Shown in pieces: positions 1 to 8,025 of a stretch of 36,616 bases of DNA (within the stretch, counting starts at the first letter, position 1; each line of letters begins with the position of its first letter). Location of the stretch: positions 43,845 to 80,460 of the forward strand of contig JAPLTN010000044.1 of NCBI GenBank assembly GCA_026398135.1. The letters are read 5' to 3'. Position numbers and translations under genes: made by a program. Under the pieces are notes generated by a model. That model was not told where the DNA came from, made no database searches, and was given only the letters and a program-made list of their open reading frames with translations. Source of the stretch: Verrucomicrobiota bacterium. GTDB lineage: Bacteria > Verrucomicrobiota > Verrucomicrobiia > Opitutales > Opitutaceae.

Positions 1-909
1 GATGTGCACGTAGCCCGCCTCGGTGAGGCGGCGCAGGGCGAGGACAAAGAGCTGGAGCTTGATCTCGGCGGAGGGCAGGGCGTTGTCGCGTTCGAGGATG
101 CGTTGCGCCGGTTTGATCCAAGGCACGTGCGCATAGCTGAAAACCGCCAGGCGGTCGGGGTTGAGCGCGATGACCTCGTCGAGGGTGCGGGCGAAGGAAT
201 CGAGCGTCTGGTAAGGCAGGCCGTAGATAAGATCGACCCCGATGGAGGTGTAGCCGGCGTCGCGCAGCCAGGTGATGGCGTCGCGGGTCTGCTCGATGGG
301 TTGCACGCGGTGGATGGCCAATTGCACCCGCGGGTCGGTATCCTGCACGCCGAGCGAGGCGCGCCGGCAGCCGAGGTCGGCGTAGGCGCGGGCTTGGGCG
401 GGAGTGAGGCGGCGCGGGTCGATCTCGACGCTGACCTCGGCATCGGGGGCGAGACGGTGGCGGGTGTGGATCATTTCGCCGAGGCGGCGGATGGCCTCGG
501 GGGCGAGGAAGGTGGGACTGCCGCCGCCAAAGTGGAGCTGGGTGACGGGCTGGCTAGGGTTGAGATAGGGCAGGGTTAAATCGAGCTCGCGTTCCAGGGT
601 ATCGAGGTAGTTGTCGGCCAGGTCCTGCCGGCGGGTGATGACCGTGGTGCAACCGCAAAACCAGCAGCGCGATTCGCAGAAGGGCAGGTGAAAGTAGAGC
701 GAAACGGGTTTGGTTGGATCGAGGCTCTCTTCCGTCAAGTCGGCGAGCAGGTCGGCCGCCGGAACGGTTTCCTTAAATTGCGGCGCGGTGGGGTAGGAGG
801 TGTATCGGGGGCCGGGCAGATCGTATTTACGCAGCAGATCGAGATCGGGCAAAGAATGCGAGGCGACGGGTGCGAAACCGATGAGAAGGGTGGAATCTTG
901 GGCCAACAT
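1..909 (-). CDS. hemN: Oxygen-independent coproporphyrinogen III oxidase, 3' end cut by window edge
   Basis: Radical-SAM enzyme of haem synthesis that oxidatively decarboxylates coproporphyrinogen III to protoporphyrinogen IX without oxygen, in the cytoplasm. The reading frame is open from an ATG at 909 to the left edge (303 codons; the family is about 450 aa, so the C-terminal third lies outside). Residues 28-44 carry the HemN-type opening KYDLPGPRYTSYPTAPQF. The iron-sulfur motif CxxxCxxCxC is at about residues 78-87 (CESRCWFCGC); the fourth Cys is typical of true HemN rather than HemW. The glycine-rich SAM motif FGGGSPT follows at about 127-133. No clear Shine-Dalgarno precedes the ATG, but no better start is seen. 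The gene is divergent from the beta-helix gene. Assignment to HemN is firm; only the end is missing. Confidence 0.93.
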   Translation of the reverse strand, partial: MLAQDSTLLIGFAPVASHSLPDLDLLRKYDLPGPRYTSYPTAPQFKETVPAADLLADLTEESLDPTKPVSLYFHLPFCESRCWFCGCTTVITRRQDLADNYLDTLERELDLTLPYLNPSQPVTQLHFGGGSPTFLAPEAIRRLGEMIHTRHRLAPDAEVSVEIDPRRLTPAQARAYADLGCRRASLGVQDTDPRVQLAIHRVQPIEQTRDAITWLRDAGYTSIGVDLIYGLPYQTLDSFARTLDEVIALNPDRLAVFSYAHVPWIKPAQRILERDNALPSAEIKLQLFVLALRRLTEAGYVHI

Positions 910-1220
910 GCGAGACCCCGACTCTAGCGGTTCACGGGTTCGCAGGCGCGGCGTTCCTTGGCTGCCCTTGCGCACATTCTGCGGGGCGGTGGAAGATGCG
1001 CGGTCAACGCTACCGCTTACCGCAAAAAACCGCCGCCGGTGTTATCAGCCCGCGGTTTTGGAGATGGGAGCGGCATTCGTGCCCGTGTGTGGCGATATTC
1101 GAGGGCGGGCTTCAGCACTGCGACGCCGGATGAGTTAACACTCGCCAGAAACGGGAATGCATCCGCCGTCTGTCCGGAGTGAAAAAGTATTTGCAGGCAA
1201 ATCCGCCCGCACCTCAAGTG
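910..1220. other. Divergent intergenic region with one inverted repeat
   Basis: This 311-bp stretch separates hemN (leftward) from the beta-helix gene (rightward) and must hold both promoters, but no convincing -35/-10 pair was recognised. It contains an 8-bp inverted repeat, AAAACCGC at 1026-1033 and GCGGTTTT at 1052-1059. Read leftward the second arm runs into six T residues, so it looks terminator-like on the minus strand. No gene is seen on that strand upstream that would need it. Short ORFs here do not look like proteins. Confidence 0.4.
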
Positions 1221-3308
1221 ATGTCTATGCGTTTGCCCCACGTACACTCCAAGCTGCTCGTTTTTGTCTGCGCAACGTTCCTGCTCACCGCTGCTCAAGC
1301 GGCCGAGTTCCATGTCTCCCCTGGCGGGAGCGATGACGGTACTGGCGGGGCAGACCGCCCCTTCGCCACCTTGGAGCGGGCGCGCGATGCGGTGCGCGCC
1401 GCCGGCCAGGGGCCGCATCAGGTCGTCCTCTCCGCCGGGACCTACAGGCTGACCCAAACCTTTACCCTCGACCAGCGCGATTCCGGCACCACCTACCGCG
1501 CCGCGCCCGGTGCCGAGGTCCGACTGTGTGGCAGCAAGTCCGTGCCCGTTTCTGCGATCGAGCCGGTTACCGATTCCGCAATCCTGGATCGCATGCTGCC
1601 AGAGGTGCGGGGTGCGGTGCGCCAGATCGACCTGCGCGCCCTTGGTTTGGTCGACCTGGGCAAGATCGGCCCACGCGGGTTTAACCGTCCTTACGTACCC
1701 GCCCCCTTGGAACTGGTGGTGGACGACGAGCCCCTGACCCTGGCCCGCTGGCCCAACGCAGGCCAGCCCGGCGAACTCATTGGCAAGGTTCTCGACCAAG
1801 GCCCGAGGCCCCGCTACGGCGACAAGCCGACCCGCGGCGGCGTCTTCACGTTTACCAGCGAGCGGCCCTTACGCTGGCTCAAGGCTGACGAGGTGTGGAT
1901 ATCCGGGCTGTTCTCGGTCGGCTGGGCCGACGGCATGGTGCAGGTGAAGTCCATTGACGCCGAGAAACGCACCTTTACCACGGTCCAGCCCCACATGTAC
2001 GGGTTCGCCTCCGGCAGGGATTGGAATCGCTGGGTGGCGTCCAACCTGCTGGAGGAGATCGACGTCCCCGGCGAGTTTATGGCCGACCGGGCCTCGGGGC
2101 GGCTCTATTTTTTGCCCCCGAAGCCCCGGCAGGGAAGCGCCCCGGCCAAGCAGCGACTGGAAGTCACCGTATTTGAGGAGCCCCTGGTGGCGATCGAGGG
2201 TGCCACCGGCGTGGTCCTCGACGGCCTGATCATTGAGAATTCCCGCGGCATGGGCGTTTACATCGAGCGCGGGTCCGGCAATCGGATCCAGAACGGCATC
2301 CTGCGCAACCTGGGCATGGTCGCGGTGAGTATCGGCAAAGGCATCACCCCGGATCCGGACTATCAGCTGGGCTTTACCGGACAGCCCCTGTCTAGAGCCC
2401 TTGGCTCCTTGCAGGCGCACATGTACGATAACACCACCTTCAATCGCGAGGCCGGCACCAATCAGGCCGTGGTCAACTGCCGCATCTACAACATTGGCGC
2501 CGGGGGCGTCTCCCTCGGTGGCGGTGATCGCAAGGCCCTCATCCCGGCGGGGAACTCGGTGGAGGACTGCGACATTCACGACTTTAACCGCTGGGACCGC
2601 ACTTATCGGGGCGCAGTCAACATCAACGGCGTTGGCAATCGCATCGCCAATTGCAAGATTCACGAGGCGCCTGCGGTCGCGATACTCCTCCATGGCAACG
2701 ACCACCTCATCGAGCTTAACGAGATATTCCGGGTGGTGATGGACTGCGACGACATGGGCGCCTTCTACATGGGGCGCGACCCCTCCGAGCGCGGCAACAT
2801 CCTGCGCTGGAACTACTGGCACGACCTGGCCCCGGCAAACTTGAGCTTCGCACTTTACCTCGACGACTATGCAGGCGACGGCACCACCATTTACGGCAAC
2901 GTTTTCTACAAGGCCGGTCAGAGCGGCAAGGGCCACAGCCACTGCATCATGCTCAATAACAGCAGCGATGTGGTGGTGGAGCATAACCTGCTCATCGACT
3001 GCCCGAAGGACATCGAGACCACCAGCGTCACAGAGCATCGGGTCGACCTTTTCCGCAAGCGCTTCGAGGCCGTCGGCTGGCAGACGCCGCTGTGGACCCA
3101 GCGCTACCCTGGGTTTGCCGACTACTTCTCCGGCAAACATCCGCGAAATAACACGATCAGTAATAACCTCGTCCTCCAGAGCAGCGACCCCCGGCTGGTG
3201 CGGGACTCCGAGGGCCGGTTCGCCTTAAAGCCCGGCGCTGATACGGGTATCCCCGGCTTTCCCGCCATCCCCTTCGGCGAGATCGGCCTGAAGACCCCGA
3301 AGAAATAG
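1221..3308 (+). CDS. Secreted right-handed parallel beta-helix protein, possible carbohydrate-active enzyme
   Basis: About 695 aa. The frame is open further upstream (GTG at 1179), but the ATG at 1221 (or 1227) places a clean signal peptide at the N-terminus: a basic start, a hydrophobic core LLVFVCATFLLTAA, and AQA before AEFHVSP. The mature start (FHVSPGGSDDGTGGADRPFATLERARDAVR) is the DUF1565-like opening of secreted beta-helix proteins. About residues 320-620 carry repeated short beta-strand/turn units with N-rich ends (for example ENSRGMGVYIERGSGNRIQNG), the pattern of the pectate-lyase-like fold. Overall layout resembles GH141-type beta-helix glycosidases, but no catalytic residue can be assigned by eye, so the substrate is unknown. 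It stands alone between hemN and an insertion-sequence relic. Likely role is periplasmic or extracellular polysaccharide processing (inference). Confidence 0.8.
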   Translation: MSMRLPHVHSKLLVFVCATFLLTAAQAAEFHVSPGGSDDGTGGADRPFATLERARDAVRAAGQGPHQVVLSAGTYRLTQTFTLDQRDSGTTYRAAPGAEVRLCGSKSVPVSAIEPVTDSAILDRMLPEVRGAVRQIDLRALGLVDLGKIGPRGFNRPYVPAPLELVVDDEPLTLARWPNAGQPGELIGKVLDQGPRPRYGDKPTRGGVFTFTSERPLRWLKADEVWISGLFSVGWADGMVQVKSIDAEKRTFTTVQPHMYGFASGRDWNRWVASNLLEEIDVPGEFMADRASGRLYFLPPKPRQGSAPAKQRLEVTVFEEPLVAIEGATGVVLDGLIIENSRGMGVYIERGSGNRIQNGILRNLGMVAVSIGKGITPDPDYQLGFTGQPLSRALGSLQAHMYDNTTFNREAGTNQAVVNCRIYNIGAGGVSLGGGDRKALIPAGNSVEDCDIHDFNRWDRTYRGAVNINGVGNRIANCKIHEAPAVAILLHGNDHLIELNEIFRVVMDCDDMGAFYMGRDPSERGNILRWNYWHDLAPANLSFALYLDDYAGDGTTIYGNVFYKAGQSGKGHSHCIMLNNSSDVVVEHNLLIDCPKDIETTSVTEHRVDLFRKRFEAVGWQTPLWTQRYPGFADYFSGKHPRNNTISNNLVLQSSDPRLVRDSEGRFALKPGADTGIPGFPAIPFGEIGLKTPKK

Positions 3309-3610
3309 TCTGCTTGGCCTCGACGGCGCAGCCCGCCCCACGACCGACTGCCGGTGTGCTCCGGGGAAGGACCACGAGGGGCGGAGGTTCTTTTTTTGCC
3401 TCTGACGAGTTCGATCGAACAGGCTGGCTGGGCGCTGCGACCTCCGTGCGTGCCGGGGCAAAATTTAGGCCCGATCAACCGGGTCGGGCGTAACCCGCAG
3501 GGGCTTGCCCGGAGTGACATCAAGGAACCCCTGAAAACAAAAAATCCTAAAATATTGTAAGAGAAGTGGTAAAGATATAAATGACACAATAAACCACCTT
3601 TCTTTTGTTG
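3309..3610. other. Intergenic region, no gene seen
   Basis: About 300 bp between the beta-helix gene and an IS5 relic. It turns AT-rich after about 3530. The arms CAGGGG and CCCCTG near 3500-3535 could pair across a loop of about 24 nt and are followed by an A-rich run, but this is weak. No gene, promoter or clear terminator is supported. Confidence 0.4.
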
Positions 3611-4168
3611 GGTTGCCTGACCAAGCGCACCCGGGTGGATCGTTTTCTGGATGAAATAAATCTGGTGATGCCGTGGAAGGATTTGGCGGAGGTGATCGCG
3701 CCCTATTAATCGTGGACGCGACAATTCTGGCGGCACCGGTCAGCACCAAGAACAGGGATGGCAAGCGCGAGACTGAGATGAGCTCGACGCAAAGAACGGT
3801 GACTGGCACTTCGGGATGAATGCGCACATCGGAGTGGATGCCGAACGCGACCTGGTGTACACGGTGAAGATAAGCACCGCCAGCGTGCATGACAGTTCAG
3901 GTCTTCACCGAACTGACGCACCGCGAGGAAACCTTGATCGCGGGTGACTCCCTCTGCGCCAACCAGATGCTCAAGGCCAACTGTCGGGGAGGCCGGGCTG
4001 ACGCCTATCTGATCCACGACAAGGGCGCAGGCGGCAACCCTCTTACCCTGCGCCAACGACAGCGTGCGTTACTGCGGACTGAAGAAAAACACCGCCGCCC
4101 GCCTGCACCTGCTCTTCGCCCTATCCAACCTTTACCAAGTGCGTCGCGTACTGCTTGCCGCCGTCTGA
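3611..4168 (+). pseudogene. Decayed IS5-family transposase
   Basis: Pieces of an IS5-type DDE transposase are scattered over three frames. 3617-3709 reads LTKRTRVDRFLDEINLVMPW..LAEVIAPY and then stops; this is the IS5 N-terminus. 3706-3790 reads LIVDATILAAPVSTKNRDGK, the first catalytic-Asp region. 3792-3900 reads KNGDWHFGMNAHIGVDAERDL after a frameshift. The stretch from about 3889 reads EETLIAGDSLCANQML, and 4061-4168 ends YCGLKKNTARLHLLFALSNLYQVRRVLLAAV and a stop. Roughly 150 codons between the N-terminus and the DAT motif are missing relative to a full IS5 transposase of about 320 aa. The element is dead. Terminal inverted repeats could not be fixed by eye. Confidence 0.85.
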
Positions 4169-4319
4169 GCCGGGTCAGGACGTCATGCAGACAAAAGCCC
4201 TGAGAATACTCTCCTCATGAACTTTTTCGTCTCGTTTCCCCCTCTTTGCCTCCTGCCAAAAAACCGCGTTCTCTTTGTATCCAGTAAAACGTGACGTTTT
4301 CAGAGGCACCTTGAAATGC

Positions 4320-5720
4320 TCAGATATGAATCGCTTCGCCGCTGGTGGCGGCGGCGGCCTCAGCCAGGGCCTCGGAGAGGGTGGGGTGGGCGTGGATGGT
4401 CTGGTGCACGTCCTCGACCGTGGCCTCCAAGCTAATCGCAAGCCCGTATTCGGCGATAAGTTCGGTGGCGTCGCTGCCCACGATGTGCGCACCGTAGATC
4501 TCGCCGGTCTTGGCGTCGGAGATGACCTTGACGAAGCCATCGCTGTCGGCCGAGGCCACGGCCTTGCCGGAGGCGGTGAAGGGGAATTTGCCGATCTTGA
4601 AATCGAGCTTCTTTTCCCTGGCGGTCTTTTCGGTCATGCCGGTGGAGGCGACCTGGGGCTGGCAGTAGGTGCAGCCGGGGAACCCCGTCACGCGTTTGGG
4701 CGTGCCGTGGCCGAACATGCCGTTGACCGCATTGACCGCCTCGAAGGTGGCGATGTGGGCCAGCCAGGGCGGCCCGATGATGTCGCCAGCGGCATAGATG
4801 CCTTTGATCGAGGTCTCGTAGTTGTTGTCCACCTTCACGTAGCCGCGATCAAGTTCGAGTTGCGCGCCACGTCCCAGCAGCCCCTCGGTGTTGGCGGTCA
4901 CGCCGATGGCGGAGAGCAGCACATCGGATTCCACCTCCACGCGTTTGTCGCCCTCGACGAGGTCGATTTTCACCGAGTCCTTCCCGACGCGGAAGTTTTC
5001 GCACTTGGTGTTCACGTACACCTTGATGCCCTGCTTCTCGAAGGCGCGATGCACGGCCTTGGAGCTGTCCTCGTCCTCGACAGGGAGGATGTTGGGCAAC
5101 ATCTCGACCAGCGTGACCTTGGTGCCGAGAGCGTTGAAGAAATAGGCGAACTCCACGCCGATGGCGCCCGCGCCGACGATGGTGACGGCCTTGGGCTGGA
5201 GCTTGGTATCGAGCGCCTCGCGGGAGGTCATCACGCGCACGCCGTCATAATCGAGACCGGGGATTCGCCGCATCTTGCAGCCGGTGGCGATGAGGATGCG
5301 CTTGGCCTTGAGCAGCGTGCCCTTTTTGTCGCCCGAGGTGATCTCGACCATGCCGGCGGCGGGCACATGGGCGTGGCCGATGATGTATTCGACCTTGTTT
5401 TTGCGGAAAAGGAACTCGATGCCCTTGGCCATTTGCTTGGCCACGTCGCGCGAGCGCAGCATGATGGTGGCGAAGTCGAAGGAGACGTCCTTCACGATCA
5501 GGCCGTAGGCGTCGGCCTTTTTGATTTTCTGGTAGAGCTCGGCGCTCTTGAGCAGGGCCTTGGTGGGAATGCAGCCCCAGTTGAGACAGGTGCCGCCGGC
5601 GCGTTCCATTTCGATACAGGCGACCTTTTTGCCGAGCTGTCCGGCGCGAATGGCGCCCGCGTAGCCCGCCGGGCCTCCGCCGATGACGATGAGATCGTAG
5701 TCCGTAGTGGTATCAGCCAT
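4320..5720 (-). CDS. lpdA: Dihydrolipoyl dehydrogenase (E3)
   Basis: FAD flavoprotein that re-oxidises the lipoyl groups of 2-oxoacid dehydrogenase complexes or the glycine cleavage system, passing electrons to NAD+; cytoplasmic. 466 aa, normal family length. FAD-binding GGGPAG is at residues 14-19, the redox disulfide in GGTCLNWGCIPTK uses C45 and C50, a second nucleotide-binding GAGAIGVEFA lies mid-protein, and FAD-binding TNxxIYAAGD-like IKGIYAAGD follows. The C-terminal dimer-interface HAHPTLSEAL supplies the catalytic His/Glu pair. The ATG at 5720 starts a standard N-terminus (DYDLIVIGGGPAG). No E1 or E2 gene is adjacent, so the partner complex cannot be read from context. A 490-aa ORF on the opposite strand is only its GC-driven shadow. 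Confidence 0.96.
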   Translation of the reverse strand: MADTTTDYDLIVIGGGPAGYAGAIRAGQLGKKVACIEMERAGGTCLNWGCIPTKALLKSAELYQKIKKADAYGLIVKDVSFDFATIMLRSRDVAKQMAKGIEFLFRKNKVEYIIGHAHVPAAGMVEITSGDKKGTLLKAKRILIATGCKMRRIPGLDYDGVRVMTSREALDTKLQPKAVTIVGAGAIGVEFAYFFNALGTKVTLVEMLPNILPVEDEDSSKAVHRAFEKQGIKVYVNTKCENFRVGKDSVKIDLVEGDKRVEVESDVLLSAIGVTANTEGLLGRGAQLELDRGYVKVDNNYETSIKGIYAAGDIIGPPWLAHIATFEAVNAVNGMFGHGTPKRVTGFPGCTYCQPQVASTGMTEKTAREKKLDFKIGKFPFTASGKAVASADSDGFVKVISDAKTGEIYGAHIVGSDATELIAEYGLAISLEATVEDVHQTIHAHPTLSEALAEAAAATSGEAIHI

Positions 5721-6150
5721 GGTAAAAAGAGGGAAGTGGGTGCGTGAAAGAAAAGAGTCCGCACCGTCGCGCCCGCCGCGTCTTCTCGCAAGGGGAAATT
5801 CCCGTTAACAGCCGGTCGAGAACCGTGGGGCCCCCGTCCTTCACCGGCTTCGGAGACCAGTGCCTTTCCGCCATGCCCGCAAATTGCCGGGGCCCTCTGG
5901 CATGAACTGCGCTAAATCAGCCACATGCACACCACTCTCCACTCGTCATTGAATGCCCGCGTTTTAGCGTGAAATCATGACTGCCTGCCGCACCTCCACT
6001 CCCCCTTTCGCCCCCTGAGGTTGTTTTACCGTGGACGCGCTTCACGCCATTTGCGACCACTTCGCCATCGTCAGCGCTCATTAAACAGTCATTGCCACTG
6101 CTTCCTTCGCCCTGATCGACAAAACCCGCTCCACTATTGTTTTCCGAATC
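5721..6150. other. Intergenic region between lpdA and hsdM
   Basis: 430 bp between two divergent genes. It should contain the lpdA promoter (leftward) and the hsdM promoter (rightward). A GGGGCCCCC run lies near 5830, but no tRNA, riboswitch or clear promoter boxes were recognised. The left limit of the defence island falls in or near this region. Confidence 0.4.
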
Positions 6151-7848
6151 GTGACCGCCTCCGCCACCACCTCCGCCGACCAGCAGTTCCTCGACGATCT
6201 CGACAAGAAGCTCTGGAACGCCGCCGACCGCCTCCGCTCCAACCTCGACGCCGCCGTCTATAAACACGCCGTCCTCGGCCTCATCTTCCTCAAATACGTC
6301 TCAGACGCTTTCGACCTCCGCCGCGAGGAACTCGAAGCCTCCTTCCGCGACCCGAAGAGTGACTACTTCCTCGACCGCGCCGACTACCCGACCGACGCCG
6401 CCTACGCCACCGCCATCCACGACGAGTTGGAGGACCGCGACTACTTCACCGAAAAAAACGTCTTCTGGGTCCCGCCCCTCGCCCGCTGGAAAACCATCCG
6501 GGAAAACGCCGCCCTCGCGCCCGACACCGAGATCGAGATCCGCAACGGCAAAATCGAGAAATACACCTTCCGCTCCGCCGCCCGCCTGATCGACGACGCC
6601 CTCGAAGCGGTCGAAAAGGAAAACCCCCGCCTCAAGGGCGTCATCGAGAAAAACCGCTACATGCAGCTCCAGCTGGAGCCCGACAAGCTCGTCGGCCTCA
6701 TCAGCGAAGTCGTTTCCTCGATCCCCTTCCGCCACGCCAGCCTCAACGCCAAGGACATCCTCGGCCACGTTTACGAATACTTCCTCGGCCAGTTCGCCTT
6801 GGCCGAGGGCAAGAAGGGCGGCCAATACTACACGCCCAAGAGCATCGTCTCCGTCATCGTCGCGATGCTCGAGCCCTACGCCGGCAAGGTTTACGACCCC
6901 GCCATGGGCTCCGGCGGCTTCTTCGTCCAGAGCGAGGCTTTCATTGAGGCCCACGGTGGCCGGCTCGGCGCGATCTCCGTTTACGGCCAGGAGAGCAACC
7001 CCACCACCTGGCGCCTCGCCGCGATGAACATGGCCATACGCGGCATCGACTTCAATTTCGGCAAACAACCCGCCGACACCTTCCTCGCCGACCAGCACCC
7101 CGACCTCCGCGCCGACTATGTGATGGCGAATCCGCCCTTCAACATCAGCGAATGGTGGGACGGCCGTCTGGAAGGCGATCCGCGCTGGGTTTACGGCACG
7201 CCGCCCAAGAGCAACGCCAACTTCGCCTGGGTGCAGCACATGCTCTATCACCTCGCCCCGCACGGCTCCATGGCCCTGCTGCTGGCCAACGGTTCCATGT
7301 CGTCCAACACCAAGGGCGAAGGCGACATCCGCCGCGCCCTCGTCGAAGCCGACCTTGTCGAGTGCATGCTCGCCCTCCCCGGCCAACTTTTTACCAACAC
7401 CCAGATCCCCGCCTGCGTCTGGTTCCTCACGAAGAGCAAAAAAGGTAGGGACGGCTCTCCGAGCCGTCCGGGTTCGAGAGACCGCACCGGCGAAGTCCTC
7501 TTCATCGACGCCCGCCAACTCGGCTATATGAAGGACCGCGTCCTCCGCGACTTCACTCCCGCCGACCTCGAAAAGATCAGTGGCACCTTCCGCGCGTGGA
7601 AACGCGGCAAGGACTACGCCGACGTCAAAGGCTTCTGCAAATCCGCCTCCCTCGCCGAAATCGCCGCCCACGGCCACGTGCTCACCCCCGGCCGCTACGT
7701 CGGCGCCGAGGATGTCGCGGACGATGGCGAACCCTTCGAGGCAAAGATGCAGAAACTCGTCACCGAACTTGACGGTCAGTTCGCGGAGTCCTCCCGCCTC
7801 GAAGCGCAGATCCGCGCCAACCTGAAAGGCCTCGGTTATGGCGGCTGA
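6151..7848 (+). CDS. hsdM: Type I restriction-modification system, DNA methyltransferase subunit
   Basis: Adenine-N6 methyltransferase subunit that, with HsdS, methylates the recognition site. 565 aa. The HsdM_N helical domain occupies about residues 10-180 (LWNAADRLRSNLDAAVYKHAVLGLIFLKYVSDAF). SAM-binding motif I is DPAMGSGGFF at 249-258 and catalytic motif IV is NPPF at 327-330. The preceding ARGLKGGQYYTP-like sequence here reads KKGGQYYTPKSIV. The start is GTG at 6151, the first in-frame start before the conserved N-terminus. The C-terminus ESSRLEAQIRANLKGLGYGG is a usual HsdM tail. Residues about 431-447 (GRDGSPSRPGSRDRT) are an insert encoded by a palindromic repeat. An ATG at 7838 overlaps the stop in the same way hsdS overlaps the next gene, a probable relic of an old hsdS junction. 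Confidence 0.96.
   Translation: MTASATTSADQQFLDDLDKKLWNAADRLRSNLDAAVYKHAVLGLIFLKYVSDAFDLRREELEASFRDPKSDYFLDRADYPTDAAYATAIHDELEDRDYFTEKNVFWVPPLARWKTIRENAALAPDTEIEIRNGKIEKYTFRSAARLIDDALEAVEKENPRLKGVIEKNRYMQLQLEPDKLVGLISEVVSSIPFRHASLNAKDILGHVYEYFLGQFALAEGKKGGQYYTPKSIVSVIVAMLEPYAGKVYDPAMGSGGFFVQSEAFIEAHGGRLGAISVYGQESNPTTWRLAAMNMAIRGIDFNFGKQPADTFLADQHPDLRADYVMANPPFNISEWWDGRLEGDPRWVYGTPPKSNANFAWVQHMLYHLAPHGSMALLLANGSMSSNTKGEGDIRRALVEADLVECMLALPGQLFTNTQIPACVWFLTKSKKGRDGSPSRPGSRDRTGEVLFIDARQLGYMKDRVLRDFTPADLEKISGTFRAWKRGKDYADVKGFCKSASLAEIAAHGHVLTPGRYVGAEDVADDGEPFEAKMQKLVTELDGQFAESSRLEAQIRANLKGLGYGG
7449..7469. repeat. Palindromic repeat inserted in hsdM coding sequence
   Basis: Perfect hairpin with 9-bp arms GGACGGCTC (7449-7457) and GAGCCGTCC (7461-7469) and a 3-nt loop. 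It lies inside hsdM, keeps the frame, and encodes the low-complexity stretch RDGSPSRP between two conserved HsdM blocks (WFLTKSKK and VLFIDAR). This looks like a dispersed REP-like element that landed in a surface loop. Confidence 0.7.
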
Positions 7849-8025
7849 CCACGCATCCCGCCTAAGCGAAGAAACCCCGGCTCCAGTCACCGTCGCGAAG
7901 GGCGGGGGAGGAAGTTCCGAGGCTAAAAACGGAGAAACCCCGGCGCCTATTAACCGCAAGCGGCTAAGGAAGGGATTCCGGGGTGCACACACAGAAAAAG
8001 ACAACTGCAGAGAGGGCATGCAAGC
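7849..8025. other. Spacer between hsdM and the HEPN-like gene, with short repeats
   Basis: 177 bp with GAAACCCCGGC present twice (7871-7881 and 7934-7944). ACCCCGG at 7937-7943 faces CCGGGGT at 7978-7984, so a stem-loop can form ahead of the next gene. An ORF from the ATG at 7838 (MAADHASRL...) runs through it but is low-complexity and is not called a gene. The first codons may be what is left of an hsdS start. Confidence 0.5.

Noticed and set aside
4275-5747. 490-aa plus-strand ORF
   Set aside because: Exact antisense shadow of lpdA, with no domain or start signal.
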